Shown piece after piece: positions 35,296 through 48,170 of a DNA stretch of 64,000 nucleotides. Position 1 is the first letter of the stretch. The number at the start of each line of letters is the position of its first letter. Origin of the DNA: Lolium rigidum (lineage: Eukaryota; Streptophyta; Magnoliopsida; Poales; Poaceae). Location: NCBI RefSeq assembly GCF_022539505.1, contig NC_061510.1:264129687-264193686 (forward strand). The letters run 5' to 3'. Below the pieces are notes generated by a model. That model was not told the origin of the DNA, searched no databases, and worked only from the letters and a program-made list of their open reading frames with translations. The translations under genes were made by a program, and so were the position numbers.

Positions 35296-37224
35296 CTAGT
35301 AAAATGCCCGCGCTTTGCAGCGGATATAAATAGTACTAATTCGGTATTTATATTTATGGCAAAGGATTATTATTACTTATCATCCATCTCCAACATCTCT
35401 GAGGACATAAATTTGCATGTGCGTATTCAAGCCATAAAAATTTCAAACTTAGAAACCTAGCATGTACCACATACCACAATCCAAATCAGTACAACTTGAA
35501 AACAATGGAACCAAGCAGGGTAGCAACATCAGGAGAACCAAGGACGATATATGGCACATACTTGGCTATTTAGCAAAAGAACGCTCCTGGAACAATCGAG
35601 CTGCCATCTTGCTGATTCTGAAGAAAGCACAAAATTATGTCAACATAAAGTATGAGTGTATTGACTATATGGAAGCACAGATTCACATTGTTTTGCATTG
35701 TAAACTATCTTATGTCATGATCGCCACTACTCCTATCTGCAAAAGATTAACAGTGGCTCGTTTCCCATATCCATATGGAACATCCATACTCTTTCTCTTG
35801 TGGACCAACCTGAAATCACTTCAATACTTCAAATTAGAAACGCTAAAAACAAAGCAAGTAGATGCCCTTTCATAAAATCTTCCTCGGCTATTGCAGTTTA
35901 CCATAACATGGGCGACAGTAGAGCAGTATCAATTGACCAGGCTCATATTTGACAAGCAAATGAACTCGTCGACCGACCGCCTATTGTTCCCGAGTGAATG
36001 GACAAACCTGTTAAAAGTAAGACTTTCCAGTTACCTCTCCACACCATCCATTTGACCTTTCAGTTCTGGTGGCATGAAACTTTGGTCATTGTATCGCTGA
36101 CAAAGCATCAATTAATCCCAAAATGTTCCGAAGTTTGAAAATCTAATTAAGCAGCGTGTTCAGAAGAATAATAAGATGACGCCCCTCTCCTCTTCGCAAT
36201 CAATGGACCCATCACTGAATTAAGAGACACACTCTGAATGCATAAGAGTAACATCTCCACAGATTGAATATAAGATATGTTTGCTGCATTGGACATGAAA
36301 ATAACCTCCACGCAACATGAATTAGAGTCGAAACAAATACAGAACAGCCGTGCATATATAAGTCAGAATAAAACAACACACCCTTTTGGTTTCATCCATA
36401 TCCGCTTTGTCCCTCCCACCATTGCTCACATTATCTGAAGCATGGTGTTCAGTGGTTCAGATCCAATTTCTCTTGTCTGCAAGTGAGTAGCAATTCCGAA
36501 AATAATCAGAAGAAGCATCATATTGAAAAGGAGCATCCGAAGACTCTTTGTGTTCTGCCACCGCCGGCTGCTCGCCTCAAATAGAGCACTTTTGTGACTC
36601 GTGCTCGCGTTCGCATCGGCCCTGGTAGGGCGATGGAGGAAGCCGTCACCTCCATCGATATCGAGCAGACCTGCTCGGTGAGAGGCAGTGCGAGGAGGAG
36701 ACGGAGTACGGTGGTGTCGGGCGACTGCTAACGGGTGAGGTCCCCCGGCCATTGAGATCCACTGATGCCCCGTGTGTTTCGGACGAGAGCGCGTGGAGGA
36801 GTATTGGCACGGCGTCTGGGCACGGCGGCGAACGGTTGAAGCGATCCAGTTCCTCGACACCGCTCCGCCATGACCACGCTCGTCGACGGCGCCGTGTATG
36901 CGGTGGCCGCGATGGCGGCGGCCGCGACGACGGCGGGGGAAGGGTTCGGCGGCTGCGGCTGCGGCCGCGAGGGATTATTTCTGCTGTATATATGTACGCT
37001 TCTGGGTGGAGCCTGAATATGGCACGATCTTCCTCTCGTGGAATCGAGCCCACGAGGCCACGATTAGCAGGCCCAGTTCGGTATGAACAAAACGATGGAC
37101 CAGAAGAAACAATTCGAACGTAAGCGGTGGCAATGTTGGTAATTTTGACAGAAGACTATGGGTAATTTACAAACGGACGAAAATTTTGGGGAGAAACCTT
37201 ACTTTCTTTATTAGTAGGTATAGA
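35296..37224 (-). mobile_element. Helitron 1, non-autonomous (1.9 kb)
   Basis: On the minus strand the element starts TCTATACCTACTAATAAAG and ends with a hairpin of the form CCGCTGCAAAGCGCGGG, followed by CATTTTACTAG and a host T. These are the hallmarks of Helitrons: 5' TC, a 3' hairpin about 10 bases from CTAG, and insertion between A and T without target duplication. No Rep/helicase is present. Its GC-rich segment at 36560-36960 (minus) resembles the 5' part of a captured plant gene and contains no intact frame. It abuts Helitron 2 without intervening DNA. Confidence 0.82.
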
Positions 37225-40200
37225 CTAGGAAAAGTACCCGTGCGTTGCACCGGGTTTGTGAGAAACAAATATTCAAATGCTCTCGTAAACCTTTCATTCA
37301 TGTTGACATTTCTCCAAGTTAGGCATCCCTTAATTGGTTAATCCCGATCGTGCTGCCAATAAGGGTGGCCTAGTAGGAGAGCCTTTTTATCTCTTACAGA
37401 ATTGGAGAAGGCAATATTCACAATCTCATAATCCAATCCACCTCCATATATTTCGTGGTAGTAAACCTTATGACAACAATCCAATAAGCAAAGTGTACAT
37501 CTGGTAAACAAGAAAGACGCAAGTTTGTATAATGTAAAACAATGTATATTTCATCCCAATTTGACAATTCGTTTCCAACTTTGAAGCCTGATATTTGTAT
37601 ATCATACACCCTATTTTTTTAATTATCTTTTCTGCCTCAGCAACTGTCAGTACGTGACAACATCCCCCATCAGCTGAATTTTATCATTAGTCATTCCACT
37701 CGTACAATCTTGGAAAGAAAACTTCAGACCTCGAAAACCATGCTTGAAAAATAACAAAGGGATCCAATTAGCATGAATCCTTTCCGCCCCACCGTTACTA
37801 AACATTGGGTTTGCAGGGAAATTCCAGTGAATATCAGCTTGTCTACTCCACTTGCCACAACTCTCCATACTGTTAGAAAATATAGCACATTTAGGCCACC
37901 TTCCAGCTTACATAGCATCCCTTGCTTGTAGCCTGAAGATTCTATGATGGCCCTGGATATAGCTGGTTTTTCTGAATGCTTCTGCCAGTGCATATTGTTC
38001 TTCAGAAAATCCCAAGAGCAAGCATCAAATGCTATAAGATTAACAGTAGAAAGCTAATCAACCCATTCTAATCTAATTTTTCTCTGTTGATCTATCTCTT
38101 GCTGGAATACACACGTACCTTTGCGAAGTACATGTAGATTTTCCATTCCAAGAAAGAAACGCATTCTCGCATCTGTGTCAATGTGGATCCAATGAACCGA
38201 GTTGCACTAATGGAAGCTTGTACTTCCATTAAAGCATTATTATCATCTGCCAGAGCAGTTAATACCTCTGCTTGTTGAAACCTTGAAACATGGAACCGAG
38301 GAATTCTGATATTATAGGTGATGAAGCGGAACTCCTAATAATGGTAAACCAAGCCTGCAATAAAATCGTAGCATTCCAAGTAACAACTTGATCAGACATT
38401 TCCAATAAGTACACTGGGACCAACACACTATGCACCGTTTAGTTCATTATTATGGAGCTGAAATCTGACTAATCATATCCGCAGCCCGCATTATGAATTC
38501 TTGCAGCAGTAGAATAATTGATGATGATCAGTTAACGAGGAAGATGCCGAAATACCAACGCAAATATGCCACCATATGCTTCAATTAGACGATAGACCAA
38601 TCACTGGACAACCAAAAGCTCCTGCATTGCAAAGCAGTATATCATATAAATTTATCCACAATCAAAGCCATAGAAACAACCGTGAAGCATAAAATCACTG
38701 GAGGACCAAATTTCATAACCTGTAATATCGTCCTAGCTTGTCGAATGGCCGGGAGCAGCCTCAAAAGGCCTGGCGGTGCCGTGGTGGTGTTAATTCACGG
38801 TTCACCGAAGGGGGCAATGCATCCTCCAACACACACCCATGGACACTCCCCTGGGTACAAGAGAGGGCGACACATGCATCACCACCTAGACAGAGCTCCC
38901 GGTCTGCACGGGTGCGCTTGGGCTGGACCGCAGCCGAGTCCATGATAATGTGTGACATCTAAATTTCACGATAATGTGTGACATTCAAATTCCCGAACTC
39001 AGTGATGAATTAATGTACTCTGAGGGCTTCTTTCCCTCTCAAATCTGACATACGTGCACGCTCCTGGTTTTGCAAGAAGAAATTAAGAACCAATATATAA
39101 GATCTTTTACTTAGTCAAACAAATTTACATGAGAAACTTTGAAATTTCCCTTGCCGACTGCTAACAAGACTTGTGTTCACAGAAATAATTTGGACTATCA
39201 ATAGCATTCATCAAAATCCACTCCACAAATTTGCCCCATTGCATAAAGGACCTCACAGAAGCAGTACGGCGAGCATGGATGAACCAAAGAGAATATCAGT
39301 ACTTGTTGACAAACATATTCACCTGAGATGTTCAATTTTCCTCGGACACAATGTGGAGGAGCTCGAATCATTCCTCAACGCCATCTGATGCGCAGCATCC
39401 TTGCTAGTCCATGCCGGCGTACGCCTTCACGGCGTCAATCGCTGTAGCGTCGAGGATGTGCTCGTCCCAGCTGTACGCCTTCACGGCGTCAATCGCTGCA
39501 GCGTCGAGGATGCGCTCGTCCCTGCTGCTCCTCAGTTCTGGGCTGCAAACAGGAAGCAGGGGTTTGTAAAACACTTATAGATTCCTCCATAGCAAATAGT
39601 TCGAGTGTTTGAGCATTTTACATTAATTCTGTGTGTTCAAGTATGAAAGAAATAAGGAACATTGAGATACGATGCTCTGATGGTACTTTACAGTAAGGCG
39701 CATAGAAGAGTGAATCATTTTTGGTGGAGAAATCTTCTGTGGGAGATCAGCAGTAGCACTGTTAGCTAGCATTGCAAGAAATTATATCTTGGTGGCATTC
39801 TGAATGCACCAATTTAGTAATCGTGCACTGCAGTCAAACCGATTCTTTGGTAAAGGCAAGAGCGGACGCGAGATGAACGTTCGCGAGGGTCGCCCACTTC
39901 ACGACGCGGATGAAGGCGACCAAGACCAATAGCCTTGGACAATGGTGACCAACACCAGTAGTCCCTCCCGACCCCCCGCCTCCATCCCCTCGACTTGCCG
40001 CCATCCCACTACCAATCCTGGCGACTGACGGCGCGCCACCAGATCCTGCACCGCGTGAATTCCGGCGGCAATCCGCCCTCCCCTACATCCAGTGGATCTG
40101 GCAGCGCCCCCGTACTGTCGTGCATCGTCGAATCCATGCGGCGCCCCACCAGCGCTGCCCCCGGCTTCATCCGCTCTCGATCGGGTTGAATCGCTTGCCT

Positions 40201-40575
40201 CTGTCGTTGCAGAAGAGAAGAGAACTTGAGGAGTTGAAGGCTCGGAGCTGCTGCGCGTGGGTTGGGGCAAAGGGCACGAGAATCTGCACCAGGCAAGCGG
40301 AGACGTCGTGGTCGGCGGCGAGGGTTTAGGAGGCGAGGCGTCCCGTTCTTCCCGTCGGAGGAGGGAGGCAGCAGCCGCCGCGTGCGATCGAGCCGCCACC
40401 GAGGATCGAGTGGGTACGCCAGACAAGGAACCCTAGGTTCCGTTTCTGGGTCATCGGGGGAGTATGTAACTTAGCGGTGGCAAAATCTTGTAATTTTGAT
40501 CGAGGGTCAGGGGTAAATAAAAAACGGACGAAAATTTTGGGGAGAAACCTTACTCCCTTTATTAGTAGGTAAAGA
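37225..40575 (-). mobile_element. Helitron 2, non-autonomous (3.4 kb)
   Basis: On the minus strand it starts TCTTTACCTACTAATAAAG. Its first about 60 bases match Helitron 1, including GGTTTCTCCCCAAAATTTTC. It ends CCCGGTGCAACGCACGGG, then TACTTTTCCTAG, immediately followed by the TC of Helitron 1. The flanking host base at 40576 is T on the plus strand, which fits an A/T target. The body holds GC-rich, gene-like pieces at 39890-40440, a 54-bp tandem repeat at 39419-39526 and AT-rich filler. No Rep/helicase is seen. Confidence 0.82.
39419..39526 (-). repeat. 54-bp tandem repeat, in frame, inside Helitron 2
   Basis: Two copies of a 54-bp unit start at 39419 and 39473 with few differences. Because 54 is a multiple of three, the minus strand encodes an 18-residue repeat containing AAIDAVKAY and ATAIDAVKAY. 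It is probably part of a captured gene fragment. Confidence 0.6.
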
Positions 40576-42963
40576 TTTGAGTCTTGGAAGTTGTTACTAC
40601 TGTAGCAACCTCTCCTTATCTTTATTTTATTGCATTGTTGTGCCAAGTAAAGTCTTTGATAGTAAGGTTCATACTAGATTTGGATTACTGCGCAGAAACA
40701 GATTTCTTCTTTGTCACGAATTTGGGTATGATTCTCTGTAGGTAATTCGGAAAAATCGCCAATTTACGTGAGTGATCCTCAGATATGTACGCAACTTTCA
40801 TTCAATTTGAGCATTTTCATCTGAGCAAGTCTGGTACCTCTTTAAAATTCGTCTTTACGGACTGTTCTGTTTTGACAGATTCTGCCTTTTATTTCATATT
40901 GCCTCTTTTGCTGTGTTGGATGGATTTCTTTGTTCCATTAACGTCCAGTAGCTTTGTGCAATGTTCAGAAGTGTTAAGAATGATTGTGTCACCTCTGAAC
41001 ATGTGAATTTTTGATTATGCATTAACCCTCTAATGAGTTTGTTTTGAGTTTGGTGTGGAGGAAGTTTTCAAGGGTCAAGAGAGGAGGATGATACAATATG
41101 ATCAAGAAGAGTGAAAAGTCTAAGCTTGGGGATGCCCCCGTGGTTCATTCCTGCATATTTCAAGAAGACTCAAGCATCTAAGCTTGGGGATGCCCAAGGC
41201 ATCCCCTTCTTCATCGACAAATTATCGAGTTTCTTCTCTTGAAACTATATTTTTATTCGGTCACATCTTATGTACTTTACTTGGAGCGTCTGTGTGCTTT
41301 TATTTTCGTTTTGTTATTTTCATTCTCTGAATAAATTCATGCTTGTGTGAGAGAGAGACACGCTCCGCTGGTTCATATGAACACATAGTTCTTAGCTTTA
41401 CTTTTAATGTTCATGGCGAAGGTTGAAACTGCTTCGTTAATTGTTATATGGTTGGAAACAGAAAATACTGCATGTGGTAATTGGTATAATGTCTTGAATA
41501 ATTTGATACTTGGCAATTGTTGTGCTCATATAGATCATGTTTAAGCTCTTGCATCATGTACCTTGTACCTATTAATGAAGAACTACATAGAGCTTGTTAA
41601 AATTTGGTTTGCATGATTGATCTCTAGAGTCTAGATATTTTCTGGTTAAGGTGTTTGAACAACAAGGAGACGATGTAAAGTCTTATAATGCTTGCAATAT
41701 GTTCATATGTGAGTCTTGCTGCACCATTTCATACTTGAGTTTGCTTCAAACAACCTTGCTAGCCTAGCCTTGTATTGAGAGGAATTCTTCTCGTGCATCC
41801 AAATCCTTGAGCCAAAAACTATGCCATTTGTGTCCACCATACCTACCTACCACATGGTATTTCTCTGCCATTCCAAAGTAAATTACTTCATGTGCTACCT
41901 TTAAACAATTCAAAACTTTATTACTCCTTATTTGTGTCAATGTTTTATAGCTCATGAGGAAGTATGTGGTGTTTATCTTTCAATCTTGTTGGGCAGCTTT
42001 CACCAATGGACTAGTGGCTTCATCCTCTTATCCAATAATTTTGCAAAAAGAGCTGGCGCGGGGTTCCCAGCCACCAATTAATCAACCTTCATTAATAATT
42101 CTCTTCACATGTTTTGCTCTGATTCATCAGTAAGCAACTTAATTTTGCAAATAGACACTCCTTCATGGTATGTGAATGTTGGAAGGCACCCGAGGATTCG
42201 GTTAGCCATGGCTTGTGTAAGCAAAAGGTTGGGAGGAGTGTCAACCATAAATAAAACTAAAGTACATGTGTAAACAAAAGAGAAGAGGGATGATCTACCT
42301 TGCTTGGTAGAGATAACGTCCTTCATGGGAGCCGCTCTTTGAAAGTCCGTTTGGCAAGGGGGTTAGAGTGCCCACTACCATTCGTTGACAACAACAAACA
42401 CCTCTCAAAACTTTACTTTTATGCTCTCTATATGATTTCAAAACTTAAAAAGCTCTAGCACATGATTTAATCCCTGCTTGCCTCTGCGAAGGGTCTATCT
42501 TCTACTTTATTGTTGAGTCAGTTTGCCTATTCTTTCTATCCCAGAAGCAAACACTTGTGTCAACTGTGTGCATTGATTCTTACATGTTTACTTATTGCAT
42601 TTGTTATATTGCTTTATGTTGACAACTATCCATGAGATATACATGTTACAAGTTGAAAGCAATTGCTGAAACTTAATCATCCTTTGTGTTGCTTCAATGC
42701 CTTTTACTTTGAATTTATTGCTTTATGAGTAACTCTTATGCAAGTCTTATTGATGCTTGCCTTGAAAGTATTATTCATGAAAAGTCTTCGCTATATGATT
42801 CATTTGTTTACTCATTATCTTCATCATTGCTTCGAATCGCTGCATTCATCTCATATGCTTTACAATTATATTGATCAAGATTATGATAGCATGTCACTTA
42901 AGAAATTATCTTTGTTATCGTTTACCTACTCGAGGGCGAGTAGGAACTAAGCTTGGGGATGCT
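40576..42963 (+). other. 3' internal region of the outer element
   Basis: Non-coding sequence that runs to the purine tract and 3' LTR. It is homologous to the inner element's 28952-31470 in reverse orientation, including the GGTCAAGAGAGGAGGATGATA region and the palindromic GGGGATGCCCAAGGCATCCCC-like motif near 41187. Confidence 0.75.
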
Positions 42964-44435
42964 TGATACGTCCCAAACGTATCTATAATTTCTTATGTTA
43001 CATGCCACTTTTATGATGATACTCACATGTTTTATACACATTATATGTCATATTTATGCGTTTTCCGGAACTAACCTATTGACGAGATGCCGAAGTGCCG
43101 ATTCGTTGTTTTCTCGCTGTTTTTGGTTTCGAAATCCTAGTAAGGAAATATTCTCGGAATCGGACGAAATCAACGCCCGAGCATCCTATTTTTCCACGAA
43201 GCTTCCGGAACACCCGAGAGCCACCAGAGGGGAGCCCTGGTGGGCCCAGATGATAGGGCGGCGCGGCCAGGGCCTGAGCCGCGCCCCCCTACTGTGTCGT
43301 CGCCTCGTCAGCCTTCCGACTCCGCCTCTTCGCCTATTTAAAGGTCCCTGACCTAAAACCTCGATACGGAAAAGCCACGGTACGAGAAACCATCCAAAGC
43401 CGCCGCCATCGCGAAGCCAAGATCTGGGGGACAGGAGTCTCTGTTCCGGCACGCCGCCGGGACGGGGAAGTGCCCCCGGAAGGCTTCTCCATCGACACCA
43501 CCGCCATCTCCATCAACGCCGTTGTCTCCCATGAGGAGGGAGTAGTTCTCCATCGAGGCTCGGGGCTGTACCGGTAGCTATGTGGTTAATCTCTCTCCTA
43601 TGTACTTCAATACAATGATCTCATGAGCTGCCTTACATGATTGAGATTCACATGAGTTTTGTATCACTATTCATCTATGTGTTACTCTAGTGATGTTATT
43701 AAAGTACTCTATTCCTCCTCCACGGTGTAATGGTGACAGTGTGTGCATCGTGTAGTACTTGGCGTAGGTTATGATTGTAATCTCTTGTAGATTATGAAGT
43801 TAATTATTGCTATGATAGTATTGATGTGATCTATTCCTCCTTCATACAGTGTGCATGCTATGTTAGTATTTGGTGTAATTGCAATGATCTATCATGCACT
43901 CTAAGGTTATTTAAATATGAACATCGAATGTTGTGGAGCTTGTTAATTCCGGCATTGAGGTGCTCTTGTAGCCCTACACAATTAGTGGTGTTCATCATCC
44001 AACAAGAGAGTGTAGAGTGGTTTTATTATGTGATCAATGTTGAGAGTGTCCACTAGTGAAAGTATGATCCCTAGGCCTTGTTTCTAAGCATCGAAACTCC
44101 GTTTATTTACTGTTCTACTGCATGTTTACTCGCTGCCATATTTTATTCAGATTGCTATTACCACTTATATTCATTCATACCACTTGTATTTCACTATCTC
44201 TTCGCCGAACTAGTGCACCTATACATCTGACAAGTGTATTAGGTGTGTTGGGGACACAAGAGACTTCTTGTATCGTGATTGCAGGGTTGCTTGAGAGGGA
44301 TATCTTTGACCTCTTCCTCCCTGAGTTCGATAAACCTTGGGTGGTCCACTTATGGGAAACTTGCTGCTGTTCTACAAACCTCTGCTCTTGGAGGCCCAAC
44401 ACTGTCTACAAGAATAGAAGCACCCGTAGACATCA
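42964..44435 (+). repeat. 3' LTR of the outer element (1,472 bp)
   Basis: Uninterrupted LTR copy that reveals the empty site of the inner element (AGTGCACCTATACA near 44212) and is followed by the ACAGT target duplication at 44436-44440. Confidence 0.88.
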
Positions 44436-44440
44436 ACAGT

Positions 44441-45062
44441 AAACCCCCAATCTGCCAAAATATGAACCTAAAACCTAGATATGGCCATAACGACATGATC
44501 ATTGCTTCCAAAACAAGGTGGAAGAACACCGATCTATCGATTGGAAGCCACTAATGTAGCTAGACGAGAAAGAAGACCCAAGTATAACCACAAGCGGAAC
44601 AGATCTAAGATGCATGCGCCAAATAACTGTAGATCAAACACCGTAGAACCGCAGATCTATGAACAATGAAGCCTAAAAGTTTGGATTAGAGTCTTACCGC
44701 CATGGATGTCGTTGCCGAGAAGAGCTTCACCTGGAGAAGAAGGGTCCGTCTACGCGACAACGAAGGTGGCATCCCCGAATGGCCTCTCCTTAGGCCTTCT
44801 CCCGGCGGTCTTCCATCTACCGACAGTAGTACAACCGCCGGTGGCTAGAGGAGATGGCGAGTGAGAACGGGCGAGAGTGAGAGTGGGCGGTCAGGGGAGT
44901 CTCCCTCCCTTCCGAACGCGTGCAACACTTCCCTCCCTGCATCTGAACTACTTTGAGAACCGTGATGTGCATAAATCTTTTTCTACCAAATGACCTTTTT
45001 TGCCCAACTCATACGAGAAAGGCCATTATTGGCAACCAATTGGGCCCTGGAGTTCGAGTAAC
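44441..45062. other. Spacer between two retrotransposons
   Basis: Unclassified sequence with some GC-rich, gene-edge-like composition near 44700-44940. No frame can be supported. Confidence 0.35.
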
Positions 45063-45067
45063 AACTG

Positions 45068-45240
45068 TGATAAACAATACGCTAGAGTTTTGGGGTATGG
45101 TAGTGCACAACTCAATCGTGAGCGTGCCTTGGTATTATATAGGTACAAGGGTACAGGGTATACATAGTTAGAGTCAGATACGGTTGGTTTATACAAGCAC
45201 CATACCGTATGTCTATACTAAAGTATTACATAGTTTATCA
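45068..45240 (-). repeat. 3' LTR of the copia element (173 bp)
   Basis: Ends are TG...CA. It provides the uninterrupted reference that reveals the insertion in the other LTR. Confidence 0.9.
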
Positions 45241-46924
45241 CCCTCCCTCAATCTCAACGGGACAATGTAAGTTGAGATTGCGTCGACAGAAAGTAAATAG
45301 TGGTAGCGGAAGAGGTTTAGTGAATATATCTGCCAGCTGATCCTTGGAGAAAATGAATCTGATTTGAAGCAACTTCTGAGCAACCCGTTCTCGCACAAAA
45401 TGAAAGTCTACCTCAATATGCTTAGTCCGTGCATGAAACATCGGGTTCGAAGAAAGAAACGTTGCTCCAATATTTTCGCACCATAAAATAGGTGGACTAC
45501 TCTGTGATACTCCAAGTTCACCAAGTAAAGCTTGTACCCAAATAAGTTCAGCAGTTGCATTAGCAAGCGCCTTGTACTCACACTTTGTACTGGAGCAAGA
45601 AACTGTAGCCTGTTTACGAGCACTCCAGGAAATAAGATTACCACCATAGAAGATAGCAAAACCCCCCGTTGATCGCCGGTCATCAGAATTGCCAGCCCAA
45701 TCTGCATCAGAGAAGGCAGACAGAAGATCGGGCGCTGTACGAGACGATCGAAGTAGTAAACCATGGGAAAGAGTTGCTTGCACATAGCGTAAGATGCGCT
45801 TGACTGCTGACCAATGGGAACACCGAGGAGCATGTAGATACTAACAAACTTTGTTAACAGCAAACAAAATATCGGGACGAGTCATAGTGAGATACTGTAA
45901 TCCACCGACAATGATGCGGTATCGAGTAGAATCATCAGCAGATAGGAGAGTACCATCAGTAGCAGAAAGTTTGTCAGTAGATACCATAGGAGTAGACACT
46001 GGAGTGCATTTATGCAACACTGCACGATGCAGTAAATCAGAAGCGTACTTGCGCTGACTCAAAAGAAGATCACGACCAAGTGTATGCACCTCGATTCCAA
46101 GGAAATAGTGTAGAGAGCCGAGATCCTTAAGAGCAAACGAAGCACCAAGCTGATGAACAAGGTGATCAGCAGCAGTAGTAGACGAACTCACCACAATAAT
46201 ATCGTCCACATAAACAAGCAAGTAGAGCGTGATGTCAGGGCGCCGGAGCATAAAACATCGAAATATCTGCTGTCGATGGAGTAAAACCAAGAACAACAAG
46301 GACAAAACTGAGTCGAGTATGCCAGGCACGTGGAGCTTGTTTCAACCCATAGAGAGCCTTGTCAAGACGACATAGGTAACCAGAACAGTCAGAGTTCTGA
46401 AAACCAGGAGGTTGCCGCATGAACACCTCTTCTTCAAGAACTCCATGTAAGAACGCGTTCTATATATCGAGCTGACGAAGATGCCAACCTCGAGTGAGAG
46501 CCATGGAAAGGAGTAGTCGAATGGTGGTAGGTTTAACAACGGGACTAAAAGTATCCCCGTAGTCTAGGCCATAGCGTTTCTTGAACCCCTTTGCCACCAA
46601 TCGAGCTTTGTATCTGTCAATAGACCCATCAGGTTTCCTTTTAATTTTGAACACCCATTTACAGTCAATTATGTTGACGCCAGAACGAGGAGGAACAAGA
46701 TGCCAGGTCTTGTTTCTCTGTAGAGCACTGAATTCATCTTCCATGGCTATCCTCCAATGCGGTGAAGTCATGGCCGCTCTAAGATCACGCGGTTCGGTGT
46801 TGACAAGAGCTGCATCCAAGCGAGAAGTGTTCCATGCGATCGTTCCATCTGTGCGATGTTTCGCCTGCCGAATACCGCGCTGAAGGCGCATAATAGGCCG
46901 GCCAACCGGTGTAGGGTCAGGCAC
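45238..46924 (-). pseudogene. Copia reverse transcriptase and RNase H, broken
   Basis: The minus strand carries the RT with [29 protein letters not shown] and YVDDIIVVSS motifs, and RNase H with [27 protein letters not shown] and [13 protein letters not shown]. It ends near 45238 just before the purine tract. TAG codons stand at expected Gln positions near 46461 and 45841, consistent with CAG-to-TAG changes, and a frameshift lies near 46255. The catalytic YVDD is retained. Confidence 0.85.
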
Positions 46925-48170
46925 AGAGGCAATGGTGGAACATCAGGTGACCCGGGCGAATGGGTTGTGGAGGTAGGTGATGCAGCAACGTCCGTCGTTG
47001 AGGTAGCAAACCTCGGAGAACGGGTCATAGTGACAGGTGAGGAAGACCCAACAGAGCGAGACGGTGTGGCCGGCTCGGGGTCATCTCCATACGCATGGAA
47101 GCCATGCTGATCGTCAGCATGATCGACGTCCGCAGCGGCATGAGACGAAGAAGGCATGTCTGTCTCATCAGGAAGTAATTCAAGACGAGCTCCTCGCCCC
47201 AAACCTGCACCATGGTTAGGTAACAACGACGGTGTATATGCAGCATCAACAAATTGGTCAGAAAGTAAATGTGAAGTGGATGATAATGGTGGAGTAGCGA
47301 GAGACGAGTTTTGAGAGAATGGGAATACATTCTCATCAAACACAACATCACGGGAAATATAAACTCGATTTGTAGGTATGTGCAGACATTTGTAACCCTT
47401 GTGTAAGGAACTATAACCGAGGAAGACACATTGTTTGGAGTGAAATTCAAGTTTCCTTTGATTATATGGGGGAGATGTGGCCAATAAGCACAACCGAAGA
47501 CTTCAAAGAAAGCATAGTCAGGAGTTTCACCTAAAAGACGTTCCAGCGGTGTTTGCATGTTGATAACACGACTCGGAAGACGATTAATAAGGAAACAAGC
47601 AGTAGAAAAAGCATCGCTCCAGTAACAATATGGCATAGACACATGAGCTAGGAGAGTGAGACCTGTCTCAACAACATGACGATGTTTGCGTTCAGCAGTA
47701 CCGTTCTGTTGGTGAGTATGGGGACAGGAAACACGATGAGAAATACCAAGATCAGCAAAGAATTTATTTAGCCTATGATATTCGCCACCCCAATCTGTTT
47801 GAACATGAATAATTTTCTTGTTTAACATGCGTTCAACATGCTTTTGGAACTGAAGAAACACACCAAACACATCAGATTTGTGCTTAAGAAGATAAATCCA
47901 TGTAAAGCGACTATAAGCATTAATAAAACTTACATAAAATTTATGTCCACTAATAGAAGTTTGGACAGGACCCCAAACATCTGAATATATAATCTCCAGA
48001 GGAGAACTAGTAACACGATTTGACAAAGGAAAAGGTAATTGATGACTCTTGCCCTGCTGACAGGCATCACAAACTGAAGCTTTATTAACTGAAACTACTG
48101 ATGGAAGCTCATCGCGATGAAGAATATGTTGGACTATTGGAGTGGCTGGATGTCCTAGGCGAGAGTGCCA
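46925..48170 (-). pseudogene. Copia integrase, broken
   Basis: The core is best seen at 47460-48026. It has SDVWGPVQTSISGHKFYVSF, VQTDWGGEYHRLNKFF (second acidic residue), HQQNGTAERKHRHVVE (third) and a downstream FGCAYWPH motif. The GAG-pre-integrase part (RLGHPATPIVQ and CDACQQGKSH) lies just upstream in a different frame. Sequence between 46925 and 47460 is the low-conservation linker. Frameshifts separate these parts. Confidence 0.82.

Larger units (their letters stand above)
26097..44435 (+). mobile_element. Outer non-autonomous LTR retrotransposon (nest host)
   Basis: The LTRs are 26097-27350 plus 34070-34286 (split by the nested element) and 42964-44435, about 1.47 kb each with TG...CA ends, flanked by a perfect ACAGT duplication at 26092-26096 and 44436-44440. 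A primer site for tRNA-Asp follows the 5' LTR at 34297-34313, and a purine-rich tract, AAGCTTGGGGATGCT, precedes the 3' LTR at 42949-42963. The only internal frame is an unknown acidic protein. No gag-pol is present, so the element would depend on enzymes supplied in trans. It resembles Sabrina/WHAM-type Triticeae gypsy families; the family name is from memory. Confidence 0.88.

Noticed and set aside
36426..37123. Several overlapping GC-rich frames in Helitron 1
   Set aside because: Frames are open on both strands, lack a shared splice structure and match no domain I know. They are probably captured fragments without coding function.
37647..37993. Frames in Helitron 2 resembling a LINE or RNase H-like fragment
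   Set aside because: Neither overlapping frame showed conserved catalytic motifs, so no product can be named.
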